64,000 nucleotides of DNA from Sulfolobus acidocaldarius SUSAZ (lineage in GTDB: Archaea; Thermoproteota; Thermoprotei_A; Sulfolobales; Sulfolobaceae). Positions 18,614-28,665 of this stretch are shown piece by piece. The number at the start of each line of letters is the position of its first letter. Positions within the stretch are counted from its first letter, which is position 1. The DNA is taken from assembly GCA_000508305.1 (NCBI GenBank), contig CP006977.1, positions 652,621 through 716,620 on the forward strand, in the 5' to 3' direction. The notes below the pieces were generated by a model. That model was not told where the DNA came from. It worked only from the letters and a program-made list of their open reading frames with translations, and did not search any database. The translations under genes were made by a program, and so were the position numbers.

Positions 18614-20689
18614 CTATACTTTCCTATAGCAATCGGGTCTAGATTCATATATGAGACCTTGTTTTCTCATATCGCTTATAAGTTTATCAAAAGAGGATTT
18701 TTCTATACCAGCGTTTTCAGCCTCTTTTGCAAGATCCTTGATTTTTACACATCCCTCAGAAGAGGTTATGGTATCTATTATCTCCAATATCTTTGACATT
18801 TTTTCTCTGGCACTCTTCGGTTTACCTGTCATTATTGTATCAATATCTATTTTACCTGATTCCACATCTATTCCTACTCTCTCTAGAAATATTCTCATTA
18901 TATTTATTGCCCTTTCTGCATCTTCTCTTGAAACTTCCTCTTTTAGAGCCATTCTTGCATATGCTTCTGATATTCTTATTAATGCCTCTAGCTGTCTTGG
19001 TGTAATAATTATTGGCGAATCTGGACTCTCTGAACTTTTTTTTCTCATTTCTACGAAGAAATCTAGAAGCAATTTTTTGGCTTCATCCCCAAGTTTTGGG
19101 CTCACATTTTTTCTTGAGTAAGCAATATATTTCTTAAGTAATTCGGTATCTACAGTATTTTGCTGGACAATGTTTTTAGATGCATGAACATTCAAAATAT
19201 GTGAGGCGAGTAATTCATCTTCTTTTCCTGGTTTATCTACCAGTATGAATATCAAGTCAAAACGCGATAATATCGTAGGTGGTAGGTTGATGTTCTCAAT
19301 AAGTGTCCTCTCTGCGATGTATCTGCCTAGCTTGGGATTTCCCGCAGCTATGACAGTAGCCCTAGCGTTTAGTTTTGCGACTATTCCAGCTTTTGCAATA
19401 GATACAGTCTGCTGTTCCATTGCCTCATGAATTGCAACTCTATCCTCCTCTCTCATCTTATCAATCTCATCTATTACTGCAATTCCACCATCGGCTAATA
19501 CTAATGCTCCTGCTTCTAGGTAATAATCACCACTATTTTTATCTCTAGTTACAGTTGCAGTGAGTCCTGCTGCAGTAGAACCTTTTCCTGTTGTATACAC
19601 TGCTCTTGGTGCAACTCTGGCTGCAAATTGTAACATTTGTGATTTTGCTGTTCCTGGATCGCCTATTATGAGGATGTGAATATCTCCTCTAACTCGTGTT
19701 CCATCAGGTAGTAGTTTAGGAGAGCCTCCGAACAAGGATAACGCTATTGCTTCTTTAATTTCCCAGTGTCCATAAATCGACGGTGCTATTGAGGAAATTA
19801 TTTTTTCTCTTATGAAGGAATCTTTTGAAAGTTCCCTGATTTTTTTCTCATCCTCCTCAGATATATTTACCTCATCAAGTACTTTTTGAGATATCTCAAT
19901 ACTATTAACCTTTAAATAAATATCAAATATTGCTTTACTGCCTCTTCTTATGTACGTATCTTTCTTTATCTCCAAAATTCCGACTACCTTAACTCTATCT
20001 CCTGGTCTCGAGATATCAACTAGATCATCTTCAAATACAATCTCCACTTGACGAGGAAGCTGACCTGGAGGAATTTCTTCAGGTCTCTCTTGTATTACAG
20101 CTTTTTGCCAATCGATAAACTCTGACTTATCCTCTATGAATTTGAATTGTCCAGGTTTGTTACATGCAGGACATACAGATGGTGCTTCAATGACCTCCCC
20201 CATATCTCCTTCTGGAGGCCATACAAACTCATGCATACAATCAGGGTTCATATGTTGAAATATGGCCTTTCTTAATCTTTCTTTAGGAGGAGTTGCTTTT
20301 ACCAATATTCCTTCAACGGAAATTAGCCTTCCGGCATAGTTAGTTCTCAGTTTTCTAAGTTCTACAACTCTAGGTACATTTAATATTCTTACATGTAATT
20401 CTCGTATTTCATCTTGGTATGATGGATCTCTCTCAGTGACATAATCATAAAGTTTCTTTTCGATTAATGGAATGATTTCTTTAGGCGAATCTATAAGTTT
20501 GGTCGCAAATTTCTGGTTGAATGAATATAAATCAGAGAAGTCAACGTAAATGCTTTTCTTTCTATAAGCTATCATCTCATTTATAAGATTTTGATACACT
20601 AATCTTCCTTTATCATCATGAAAAGTTGATATAAACTCTAGAAATAATTCACCATAATCAAGCTGAGAAGGGGTTTCCAACAATATCAC
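18614..20689 (-). CDS. mcm: Replicative DNA helicase MCM
   Basis: A 691-aa protein matching Sulfolobus MCM throughout as I recall it. An N-terminal domain carries a zinc site (H146, C151, C173, C176 approximately) and an OB fold. The AAA+ core has Walker A GDPGTAKSQ, Walker B VIDEIDKM and the arginine-finger LSRFD. A C-terminal winged helix ends the protein. It forms the ring helicase of the CMG-like replisome. The start is GTG, overlapping the gins23 gene by 32 nt, so the two subunits of the same complex are translationally coupled. Confidence 0.97.
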   Translation of the reverse strand: MILLETPSQLDYGELFLEFISTFHDDKGRLVYQNLINEMIAYRKKSIYVDFSDLYSFNQKFATKLIDSPKEIIPLIEKKLYDYVTERDPSYQDEIRELHVRILNVPRVVELRKLRTNYAGRLISVEGILVKATPPKERLRKAIFQHMNPDCMHEFVWPPEGDMGEVIEAPSVCPACNKPGQFKFIEDKSEFIDWQKAVIQERPEEIPPGQLPRQVEIVFEDDLVDISRPGDRVKVVGILEIKKDTYIRRGSKAIFDIYLKVNSIEISQKVLDEVNISEEDEKKIRELSKDSFIREKIISSIAPSIYGHWEIKEAIALSLFGGSPKLLPDGTRVRGDIHILIIGDPGTAKSQMLQFAARVAPRAVYTTGKGSTAAGLTATVTRDKNSGDYYLEAGALVLADGGIAVIDEIDKMREEDRVAIHEAMEQQTVSIAKAGIVAKLNARATVIAAGNPKLGRYIAERTLIENINLPPTILSRFDLIFILVDKPGKEDELLASHILNVHASKNIVQQNTVDTELLKKYIAYSRKNVSPKLGDEAKKLLLDFFVEMRKKSSESPDSPIIITPRQLEALIRISEAYARMALKEEVSREDAERAINIMRIFLERVGIDVESGKIDIDTIMTGKPKSAREKMSKILEIIDTITSSEGCVKIKDLAKEAENAGIEKSSFDKLISDMRKQGLIYESRPDCYRKV

Positions 20690-21209
20690 CTGGACCTTTT
20701 TCTATAGCATATTTTATGTTTTTGTATAATAGTATTTCCTCAGTAGTCATTCTGTCCATTAGATTTTCATCTTCTACGTTAAGATAAGCTAACTGTATAA
20801 TTTTTCTTATTCTAATGGACATTATTTCACTTAACATTTGGTAAGCTTTCTTTATATTTTCATATGTTGCAACATCATTCTTCTTTTTAAGCTCATTAAA
20901 TAGAGTTCTGACTTTAAAGTAAAAATCTTTGGGAAGCTTAATTAAAGATGCAGGAACACTTGCAGTCTGCTTTTCCTGGAACAGTATTTTACCCAGTTCA
21001 TCTATTGTCACCATATCTATCATTTTAACTATCCCTCTATCTTGCAGGATGTTGGCTAGCCACAATTCTATTTCATCTTCAGTACCTTTATTCAGGATAG
21101 ATTCTTTTGTCCCGTTATCAAATGGTCCCCAATCTTCTAAAACCATAACCTTCCTTTTGGACGTTTTATTCAAAATGGTAAGAGCCTTAATTTTAAGGGA
21201 TATCGACAT
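20658..21209 (-). CDS. gins23: GINS complex subunit Gins23
   Basis: A 183-aa mostly helical protein. The segment SVPASLIKLPKDFYFKVRTLF matches the GINS A-domain region, and its place directly before mcm is the same as in S. solfataricus, where that neighbour is Gins23. GINS binds MCM and the Cdc45/RecJ-like protein at the fork. The partner Gins15 is not in this window. It is divergent from the THUMP protein gene. Confidence 0.85.
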   Translation of the reverse strand: MSISLKIKALTILNKTSKRKVMVLEDWGPFDNGTKESILNKGTEDEIELWLANILQDRGIVKMIDMVTIDELGKILFQEKQTASVPASLIKLPKDFYFKVRTLFNELKKKNDVATYENIKKAYQMLSEIMSIRIRKIIQLAYLNVEDENLMDRMTTEEILLYKNIKYAIEKGPGDIVGNPFSA

Positions 21210-21258
21210 GACTGTTTATATAAGCTTTTAAGGTAAAAGTATAAATACGACATTACTC

Positions 21259-21768
21259 ATGGAAAGACCAACACTTCTCCTAACTGCTAAAAAGAACAAA
21301 GACAACATCTGCTTGATAGAAATACTTAACAGGATCCTGATAAAGGATATGAACGCTACAGCTGTCGAGATAGTGAAGAACGTGATTATTCTATATTCTA
21401 ATTTAAATCCAATGGAAGCTTATGGATTATTAATATCCGGACCTCCATCATGTGTTGCTAAAATATTTCCTATACATGGCATTATAGATAGCATTTCTGA
21501 GGCTGAAGTGATTAGGAAATCTGTTGATCTGTGTAAAAATGTGCTAAAGAATACTTTTTATGTTCAATGTTACTCAAGGGGAGTAAAGGTTAATTGCAGA
21601 GAAATTGAAATAGGTATAGGTATAGGTCTTAAGGGAATTACTAAGGTTGATTTCAAATCACCTGAGTTAATAGTTTTTGTGAATGTGGTAAGGGACAAGT
21701 CTTACATCTCGTTGTTAAAAAAGGGTGGAGAGAAAGTTTCGGTCAAGTCTCTGGGTCAAAATATATAG
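21259..21768 (+). CDS. THUMP-domain protein
   Basis: A 169-aa protein. Its C-terminal half (KNTFYVQCYSRGVKVNCREIEIGIG...LIVFVNVVRDKSYISLL) has the strand and residue pattern of a THUMP domain, an RNA-binding unit of tRNA-modifying enzymes. No catalytic domain is fused, so it may act as an adaptor like Tan1. A TATA-like AGTATAAATAC lies at 21238-21248. It is upstream of orc1-2 by 24 nt and probably cotranscribed. Confidence 0.7.
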   Translation: MERPTLLLTAKKNKDNICLIEILNRILIKDMNATAVEIVKNVIILYSNLNPMEAYGLLISGPPSCVAKIFPIHGIIDSISEAEVIRKSVDLCKNVLKNTFYVQCYSRGVKVNCREIEIGIGIGLKGITKVDFKSPELIVFVNVVRDKSYISLLKKGGEKVSVKSLGQNI

Positions 21769-21792
21769 TATTACATCTAAAAATAGGATTAG

Positions 21793-23049
21793 GTGAAAGT
21801 TTTGGATGACATAAAGAATCTCATTGAAGATCTATTAGGAGGTGACACAGTATTTAACAATACTAAAATTTTAAATCCAGAATATATACCTTCAAATCTT
21901 CCTCATAGGGAAAATCAGATTAAAGAGATGACAGTTTCCTTTAGAGATCTTATATTGAATCCTGGAAGTTCGTCCATAAGATTGGTAATAATAGGAAGAA
22001 CAGGAACAGGCAAATCTGTAACAACAAAGAAGTTCGGATTAAAACTCAGAGAAATAGCTCATGAGAGAAATTTAAGGTTAGAATACGTTCATGTGAATTG
22101 TCATAGACAGCGAACCTTATACCTTATTTTACAAGAGATTTCTCAAGGGCTACGGTTACAATTGCCTAATAGAGGTTTATCTTCACAGGAAACATTTAGA
22201 ATAATATATGATTATTTAGAGAAAAGGAACATTCATCTTGTTATTACTCTTGACGAATTTGACTATTTTGTAAGTACAGCACCACTGGAAGATATATATT
22301 TCTTAGTAAGAGTTTACGACGAGCTAAATGTCACTACTAAGAGACTACATTATATTTTCATTGTTAGGGAAATAACTAGTCTTTCAGGTTTAGATAAGAG
22401 TATTAAAGATCATATAATCAAGAACATTATAGATTTTCCACCTTATAAATCAGCAGAACTATATGATATTCTTGCAGATAGAGTCTATAACGAGAAGGCA
22501 TTTAAGGAGAATTCTGTATCGGAAGAGGTATTGAGGTTTATAGCTGAAGTTCATGGATTTGATAAAGGGGGTAGTGGAAATGCAAGAATATCAATAGAAA
22601 CTCTTGAACTTGCAGGAAAAATTGCAGATAGCGAGAATTCACCAATCGTTACGTTAGAACATGCGAAGAAAGCTAACTCAAAAATTAACCCTGAATTAAG
22701 TGCATTAATTGATAGTATTAAAGAACTTGATCTTCATCAACTAATATTTCTAAAGGCTCTCGTATTATTACATGATCAAGAAGGGATAGACTTCTTTCCA
22801 ATAGGTAAAATAGAACAAAGATATGTTGAATTAAGTAAGAATTTTGGTGAAGAGCCTAGGAGACATACTCAAATATTTGAATACGTTAGGCGGATGAAGC
22901 TAATGGGTCTTATAAACACAAGGCAAAGTGGTAGAGGGATGAGAGGAAGAACAACGCTAGTATCTTTACCTATACCTATTTCTATGGAATTTAAAGACTT
23001 AATAAATACAGAAATTAGAAAGAGGTTAGAACAATCGAGGATCTCATAA
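21793..23049 (+). CDS. orc1-2: Orc1/Cdc6 family protein, probably Orc1-2 (Cdc6-2)
   Basis: A 418-aa AAA+ protein with Walker A GRTGTGKS, Walker B ITLDEFDYF, sensor IVREITS and a C-terminal winged helix (QIFEYVRRMKLMGLINT...GRGMRG). Its place next to mcm and gins23 matches the Cdc6-2 locus of S. solfataricus. In Sulfolobales, Orc1-2 is not tied to an origin and acts as a DNA-damage-response transcription regulator in S. islandicus. The start is GTG 21793. A TTG at 21802 with GGTGA 5 nt before it is also credible. Confidence 0.88.
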   Translation: MKVLDDIKNLIEDLLGGDTVFNNTKILNPEYIPSNLPHRENQIKEMTVSFRDLILNPGSSSIRLVIIGRTGTGKSVTTKKFGLKLREIAHERNLRLEYVHVNCHRQRTLYLILQEISQGLRLQLPNRGLSSQETFRIIYDYLEKRNIHLVITLDEFDYFVSTAPLEDIYFLVRVYDELNVTTKRLHYIFIVREITSLSGLDKSIKDHIIKNIIDFPPYKSAELYDILADRVYNEKAFKENSVSEEVLRFIAEVHGFDKGGSGNARISIETLELAGKIADSENSPIVTLEHAKKANSKINPELSALIDSIKELDLHQLIFLKALVLLHDQEGIDFFPIGKIEQRYVELSKNFGEEPRRHTQIFEYVRRMKLMGLINTRQSGRGMRGRTTLVSLPIPISMEFKDLINTEIRKRLEQSRIS

Positions 23050-23081
23050 ACTCCGTTATTTTAAAAGTACTTAGAATTCTC

Positions 23082-23288
23082 TTGAGAGAAGGAGAGATAA
23101 ATATAACCAGACTGGCTAGAGAGTCTCATGTTAATTACAAAAAGCTAGAAAAAGCTTTAGAGACGCTAGAGAGGAAAAATATAATAGAGATCTATGAGGG
23201 AGATAAGACTAAACTAATAAGAATCAATTATTCTAACCCTAAAGTAATAATACTAAAAAACCTGTTTGATGAACTTGAGAGTATATGA
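23082..23288 (+). CDS. Winged-helix protein after orc1-2, start uncertain
   Basis: The only canonical start is TTG at 23082, giving 68 aa. However, the frame stays open back to 23019, and the upstream codons read IEDLINSVILKVLRILLREG. That supplies the first helix of a winged helix completed by ITRLARESHVNYKKLEKALETLERKNIIEI. The true protein probably starts near 23034 with a non-AUG codon such as ATC, overlapping the end of orc1-2. The 3' end overlaps moaC (ATGA). A transcription-regulator fold is seen; the target is unknown. Confidence 0.6.
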   Translation: MREGEINITRLARESHVNYKKLEKALETLERKNIIEIYEGDKTKLIRINYSNPKVIILKNLFDELESI

Positions 23289-23731
23289 CTGAAATTCGAA
23301 TGATTGATATTTCAGGAAAAGATATAGTGCTAAGAGAAGCAATAGCTGAAGGATTTATAAAACTTAAGAAAGATACCATAGAAAAAATAACAAAGAGAGA
23401 AATAGAAAAAGGAGATGTGATCGCTACAGCGAAAGTTGCTGGAATTTTAGCTGCAAAGAAGACTCATGAGTTATTACCAATGTGTCATCCAATTCCCTTA
23501 GAATATATCAATGTAGAAATCGAGATTCAAAATGATGGGTTAAAAGTAGTCTCGACAATAAGAGCTCATTACAGAACTGGAGTCGAAATGGAGGCTCTGA
23601 CTGCTACTAGTATAGCCCTTTTGACTATTTGGGATATGGTAAAGAAGTACGAAAAAGATGAAAAAGGACAATATCCATTGACAGAGATCAGTAAAATTAG
23701 AGTTGTTAGTAAAATTAAGTCTTACGACTAG
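23285..23731 (+). CDS. moaC: Cyclic pyranopterin monophosphate synthase MoaC
   Basis: A 148-aa MoaC protein with the characteristic [10 protein letters not shown] motif and the later [22 protein letters not shown] segment. It acts after MoaA to form cPMP in molybdenum (tungsten) cofactor synthesis. Other Moco genes in the window are mocA-like (33170) and moaD-moaE (58697). It converges with rfcL, overlapping its 3' end by 17 nt. Confidence 0.95.
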   Translation: MTEIRMIDISGKDIVLREAIAEGFIKLKKDTIEKITKREIEKGDVIATAKVAGILAAKKTHELLPMCHPIPLEYINVEIEIQNDGLKVVSTIRAHYRTGVEMEALTATSIALLTIWDMVKKYEKDEKGQYPLTEISKIRVVSKIKSYD

Positions 23732-25028
23732 AAGATCTCTTAGGATAGTATTTTTTACTTTTTTGTTCCTTTTCTTCACTAGTTGGCTTATTACCCTGTG
23801 TAAAAACGTTTAAAATTTCTTTCTCCCCTTCGGTTAGTTGGAGATAATTTTCTACTGCTTCTGCATGCCTAGTATAATAAGACGCAAGGAATGGTAAAGT
23901 GTCATTTAATACCTTTCTTTTTGAGGTATGAGTTTTTTCACCTATTTTTTTAAGAAGGGTCTCGATACTATCACGTTTTTCTTTAGTCCTAGCTAAGGCT
24001 TGAATATATTGTGGAAACTGATACTTTACCCATCTTGCCTTATAACCTGGTTTCTTTTTCTCTAGTGACGCAAATGCAATACCTGGTCCCATCAAATCAA
24101 ACATATATGATAATAAATCCCATCCTACTTGTTTAGCTCTTGTCAGAAAAACAGAAGCTCTAGATAGAGCCTCGTAAGCTCTCCAAACATCTTCCATGGA
24201 CGTGTATTGTAATGGGATATTCTCATCAAACCATCTCATTAACAACTCATAATCAACCTGACTATTTGTGACTGCATTTTTCGCCTGCCAATAATACTTA
24301 GCCCAAAATACGTCTCTAAGGGTTTCGAAGGGATCTAATTCCCTATCCTTTCTCCTTACTAGTTCTTTTACGTTATCTAATGTGACCTTCCCATATCCCT
24401 CCGCTATACCCTGAAGCATATTTATACAATATCGTGCATCACCTTCACTTTGCTCTATAATATGGTCTAATGCCTCATCAATGCAAACTATTTTCTCCTT
24501 CTCACATATCCTCTTTAATAATCTCCTCAACGGATATTTTCCTAATCTTTTTAACTCTATCATTTTCACTGCGTTTCTTAAGCTTCTTAGAGACGGATCC
24601 CATGGATCATTAGCAGTGAGAATTACTGGATATTTTGTTTTTTCTATTAACTCTAAGATTGCAGGTATAGCACCAGCATCAGCCCTTGAATAAATTCCGT
24701 CTATTTCATCTAGTAATATTATTTTCCCCTTAATTCCAAATAAAGAGCCTGAAATAGATGCCCTTTCAGCAACATCCTTTATGTCCCTTAAATTTCTTGA
24801 ATCACTAGCATTCATCTCTAATAATTCTAACTTATAGTTTCTAGCTAATGCTTCAGCTAGAGTTGTTTTACCTACACCTGGTGGACCATATAATAGTACA
24901 GCTTTAGCTGTTGGCTCTCCATTAAGCCAACTTTCTATCCATTTTTTAAGTTCTTCTTTGACTTCATCTTGGTTTTCAACCTCTTGTAGACTTTTTGGTC
25001 TATACTTCAGGAACCATTGTAATGGCAA
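23715..25028 (-). CDS. rfcL: Replication factor C large subunit
   Basis: A 437-aa clamp-loader subunit beginning [19 protein letters not shown]. It has Walker [10 protein letters not shown], Walker B ILLDEIDG, a sensor TANDPW and a C-terminal collar domain with a lysine- and serine-rich tail. With four RfcS subunits it loads PCNA. The ATG directly follows the rfcS stop, so the pair is tightly coupled. Confidence 0.95.
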   Translation of the reverse strand: MPLQWFLKYRPKSLQEVENQDEVKEELKKWIESWLNGEPTAKAVLLYGPPGVGKTTLAEALARNYKLELLEMNASDSRNLRDIKDVAERASISGSLFGIKGKIILLDEIDGIYSRADAGAIPAILELIEKTKYPVILTANDPWDPSLRSLRNAVKMIELKRLGKYPLRRLLKRICEKEKIVCIDEALDHIIEQSEGDARYCINMLQGIAEGYGKVTLDNVKELVRRKDRELDPFETLRDVFWAKYYWQAKNAVTNSQVDYELLMRWFDENIPLQYTSMEDVWRAYEALSRASVFLTRAKQVGWDLLSYMFDLMGPGIAFASLEKKKPGYKARWVKYQFPQYIQALARTKEKRDSIETLLKKIGEKTHTSKRKVLNDTLPFLASYYTRHAEAVENYLQLTEGEKEILNVFTQGNKPTSEEKEQKSKKYYPKRSSSRKT

Positions 25029-26006
<978 letters not shown>

Positions 26007-26009
26007 TTT

Positions 26010-26462
26010 TCAACCCTTTCTTTTATACTTACCCATAATGAATCCTTTGTCAATCATATATCCTTCCATCATTCTCTTGAGCTCCTCTGCGGTAACGCCA
26101 GATTTTACTGGTAACTCTGAGCTCAAGGCATATACATAAAAGAAGTATCTATGAGCCTGGTGACTTCTAGGTGGGCACGGTCCATTATAACCAACCCTTC
26201 CAAAATCATTTACACCTTGAATGCCTACCCCAGCTTTCTCTATCTTCTTCACATTTTCCTCTAGTTTGTTCTGCTTTATATTATAAATAACCCAGTGTAT
26301 AAAAGTACCTCCAGGTGCATCAGGGTCCTCAACAATTATTGCATATGATTTTACATTTGGAATTTGATCCCATTCAAGTTCAGGAGAAATATCAGAACCA
26401 TCACATGTATATTTATCCGGTATATAGTCTTCATTTTTAAAGGAGTTAGATCTTACGTTCAC
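26010..26462 (-). CDS. YbhB/YbcL family PEBP-like protein
   Basis: A 150-aa phosphatidylethanolamine-binding-protein fold. It has CDGSDISPELEW, the DPDAPGG anion-pocket motif, HWVIYNI and GYNGPCPPRSHQAHRYFF. Bacterial and archaeal members have no settled function; a protease-inhibitor or ligand-binding role is suggested by homology. It sits 4 nt upstream of rfcS in the psmB-rfc operon. Confidence 0.92.
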   Translation of the reverse strand: MNVRSNSFKNEDYIPDKYTCDGSDISPELEWDQIPNVKSYAIIVEDPDAPGGTFIHWVIYNIKQNKLEENVKKIEKAGVGIQGVNDFGRVGYNGPCPPRSHQAHRYFFYVYALSSELPVKSGVTAEELKRMMEGYMIDKGFIMGKYKRKG

Positions 26463-26492
26463 AAGAAAAAGATGTAAGGCTCAATAAAAAAC

Positions 26493-27104
26493 CTATCTCT
26501 TAGTGATATAATACTCTTTTTCTTCATGCCCATTCTTGGTAATTTTAGTGACTATCACTCCTGTGCCTGTAAAAGAGTCTCTCTTTATAGAGGAGAATAT
26601 AGCTCTTTTAGCTAATTCTGCAGCATCATCTAGTGACATTTCTGGCTTATAGTTATCCTCAAGTACTCCAAGAGCTTCCGGTGATCCTGAACCTGTTGCA
26701 GTATACTCCTCCTCAGTGATATCCCCCAGGTAATCTAAATTGTAGAGTTGTGGCTGATCATCTACTCCACCTATTAGTATTTGGACTAGATATGGGAAGT
26801 ATTTAGATGAAGAAAGTACATTAGCTAGCCATGTGGCTATGCCTTTAACAGTTATGGGACCTTCGCCAGTTATAGAATTACGATGATATATATATTTTAA
26901 AGCTTCATATATAAATTGTAAATCAGCAACGCTACCTGCAGTCGTAATCCCTATATTATCAGTGACGTATAAGACCTTTCTAACATACTTATGAGCAACA
27001 TAATAACCTGCGCTGGCTCTTCTATCAGCAGCTAATACTACTCCATCCTTGACCTTAATCCCTACAGTCGTTGTTCCCTTCAGAATTTTATTTTGAAGAT
27101 TCAT
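26493..27104 (-). CDS. psmB: Proteasome beta subunit
   Basis: A 203-aa beta subunit with a short propeptide (about ten residues ending KG). The catalytic N-terminal threonine follows in GTTTVGIK, with the lysine-containing region [13 protein letters not shown] and [15 protein letters not shown]. Removal of the propeptide exposes the Thr nucleophile. Crenarchaea carry two beta genes, and this could be either the active or the regulatory one; the motifs look catalytically complete. Confidence 0.93.
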   Translation of the reverse strand: MNLQNKILKGTTTVGIKVKDGVVLAADRRASAGYYVAHKYVRKVLYVTDNIGITTAGSVADLQFIYEALKYIYHRNSITGEGPITVKGIATWLANVLSSSKYFPYLVQILIGGVDDQPQLYNLDYLGDITEEEYTATGSGSPEALGVLEDNYKPEMSLDDAAELAKRAIFSSIKRDSFTGTGVIVTKITKNGHEEKEYYITKR

Positions 27105-27126
27105 TAGAAATCAAGATACATGTATT

Positions 27127-28314
27127 TTACTTACTAATAAATCCAACAATATCTAATATCCTTTTAGCTATATCTAATACAGTCCCATCCTGATATAACT
27201 CTCCGCTCACCATTAGACCCACCGGTAGTCCGTTTAACTGTGTAACTGGAATAGAAATTGAGGGTGCTCCTGTTACATTAAATATCTCGGTGTTGGACAC
27301 TAATTTTTCCCTAAATGTTAGCTCATTACCTATAACTTCGGAAATTTTAGGCGCTACAACTTTTGTAGTAGGTGATATTAGAACATCGACATCACTAAAT
27401 ATTTTCATATACTCTCTAATTAACACGTGTCTTAATCTCAATGCATCAACGTACTCATATCCCAATATTTTAGATCCATTTTCAAGCAATCTTCTAACAT
27501 CTGGGAAATAATCATCTTTCCTCTCGTTGAACCACTTCTTATGGTAGCTATATGCTTCAGGTAAAACTATCTTCCTTCTTACATCACCTGAATATTTCTC
27601 AAGAATTTCATTGTGAATTTCTTTAATATCGAAATAATTATTGAGTGTGTCAACTATAGGTTTCAGAACCCTAGATACCTCGTCATCACCAAATAAAAAT
27701 AGACCTACTCTGGGTTTTCTCCTAATCTGTGACACTAAAACAGTTTTATCAGTTAATGTCACTTCAAGGACTCTGTTTAAAGTTTGCATATCCTTAACTA
27801 GAAACCCAACTGTATCTATACTCCAACTGAAAGGAATGATTCCATCTGTTGGGATCAATCCTATGCTAGGTTTAAATCCTATAACACCACATAGTGCTGC
27901 TGGTATTCTTACAGAACCACCGGTATCTGTACCTACACCCACGTCAACTAAACCTAATGCTACTGAAACAGCTGCACCACCACTAGAGCCCCCTGAGATC
28001 CTTTCAACATCATAGGGATTCTTCACAGGACCAAAAATTGATGACGTATTAGTTGCGCCCATTGCAAACTCATGCGTATTTGTCTTTCCGATAATTTCTC
28101 CGCCCTCTTCAAGTATCTTTTCCACTACATACGCATTACTGTCAGGTATATAGTTATTAAGGATTCTAGATCCTGCAGTTGTTGGTACGCCTTTAATGTC
28201 TATAATATCTTTAATCGAAAATTTCAGATTTGAAAGTCTACCTTTATCCCTCTTTTTTATATTCACCAGTCTGGTGAATATATTGTACCTCGAATTTAAT
28301 TCTTCTAATGACAT
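27127..28314 (-). CDS. Amidase-signature enzyme (GatA-like), possibly N-terminally truncated
   Basis: A 395-aa amidase-signature protein with an intact Ser-cisSer-Lys triad: the lysine in SIKDIID, the cis-Ser in GGSSGG, and the nucleophile region GTDTGGSVRIPA. Only about 33 residues precede the lysine motif, against roughly 60-70 in most relatives. An out-of-frame ORF just upstream looks like the missing N-terminal helix. It may be a general amidase; a GatA role is unlikely without a GatB or GatC neighbour. It is the first gene before psmB, 23 nt away. Confidence 0.85.
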   Translation of the reverse strand: MSLEELNSRYNIFTRLVNIKKRDKGRLSNLKFSIKDIIDIKGVPTTAGSRILNNYIPDSNAYVVEKILEEGGEIIGKTNTHEFAMGATNTSSIFGPVKNPYDVERISGGSSGGAAVSVALGLVDVGVGTDTGGSVRIPAALCGVIGFKPSIGLIPTDGIIPFSWSIDTVGFLVKDMQTLNRVLEVTLTDKTVLVSQIRRKPRVGLFLFGDDEVSRVLKPIVDTLNNYFDIKEIHNEILEKYSGDVRRKIVLPEAYSYHKKWFNERKDDYFPDVRRLLENGSKILGYEYVDALRLRHVLIREYMKIFSDVDVLISPTTKVVAPKISEVIGNELTFREKLVSNTEIFNVTGAPSISIPVTQLNGLPVGLMVSGELYQDGTVLDIAKRILDIVGFISK

Positions 28315-28375
28315 CCTTATTCACACAAAAGAGTGGTTTAACTTTCTTTTCCGCTACTAACTCTTCTAAACTCAT
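28244..28375 (-). pseudogene. Possible frameshifted N-terminal fragment of the amidase
   Basis: A 43-codon ORF starting at ATG 28375 reads MSLEELVAEKKVKPLF, which resembles the usual amidase opening helix (LxEL...KxVxP). It is in a different frame from the amidase that starts at 28314. A one- or two-base indel between them would join the frames. It could equally be a chance ORF. Confidence 0.3.
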
Positions 28376-28665
28376 CTTATTATTTGTTATGCTCATAAAA
28401 TATATTAAAGTTAATACTTTAAACTGACTATTATCTAGTAAGATTGTATATATATGAGAATATTCCTATTGACTATAATCAAGTAGAATTTTAAAAACTC
28501 TTTAAGAACTTTATTGTAGCTCAACTTATTATATTTATAATTGATTGATTTAAACTTTATAACTATATCTTGCATAAATTTTATTCATATGTATTTTGAG
28601 CTAATCTAATGTTTCATTTCGAGTGATAAATTTTTATTTATGAGTATTAATATATATTGAATAAA
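28376..28665. other. Divergent intergenic region, AT-rich
   Basis: About 290 bp (350 bp counted from the amidase start) with no RNA gene or clear ORF besides the fragment noted above. It holds the divergent promoters of the amidase operon and of the acryloyl-CoA reductase-like gene. A TATA-like AATTTTTATTTATG lies about 30-40 nt before 28666. Confidence 0.45.

Noticed and set aside
18651-19121. 156-aa plus-strand ORF opposite mcm
   Set aside because: It mirrors the MCM C-terminal coding sequence and is rich in Ser, Leu and Ile as expected for an antisense frame.
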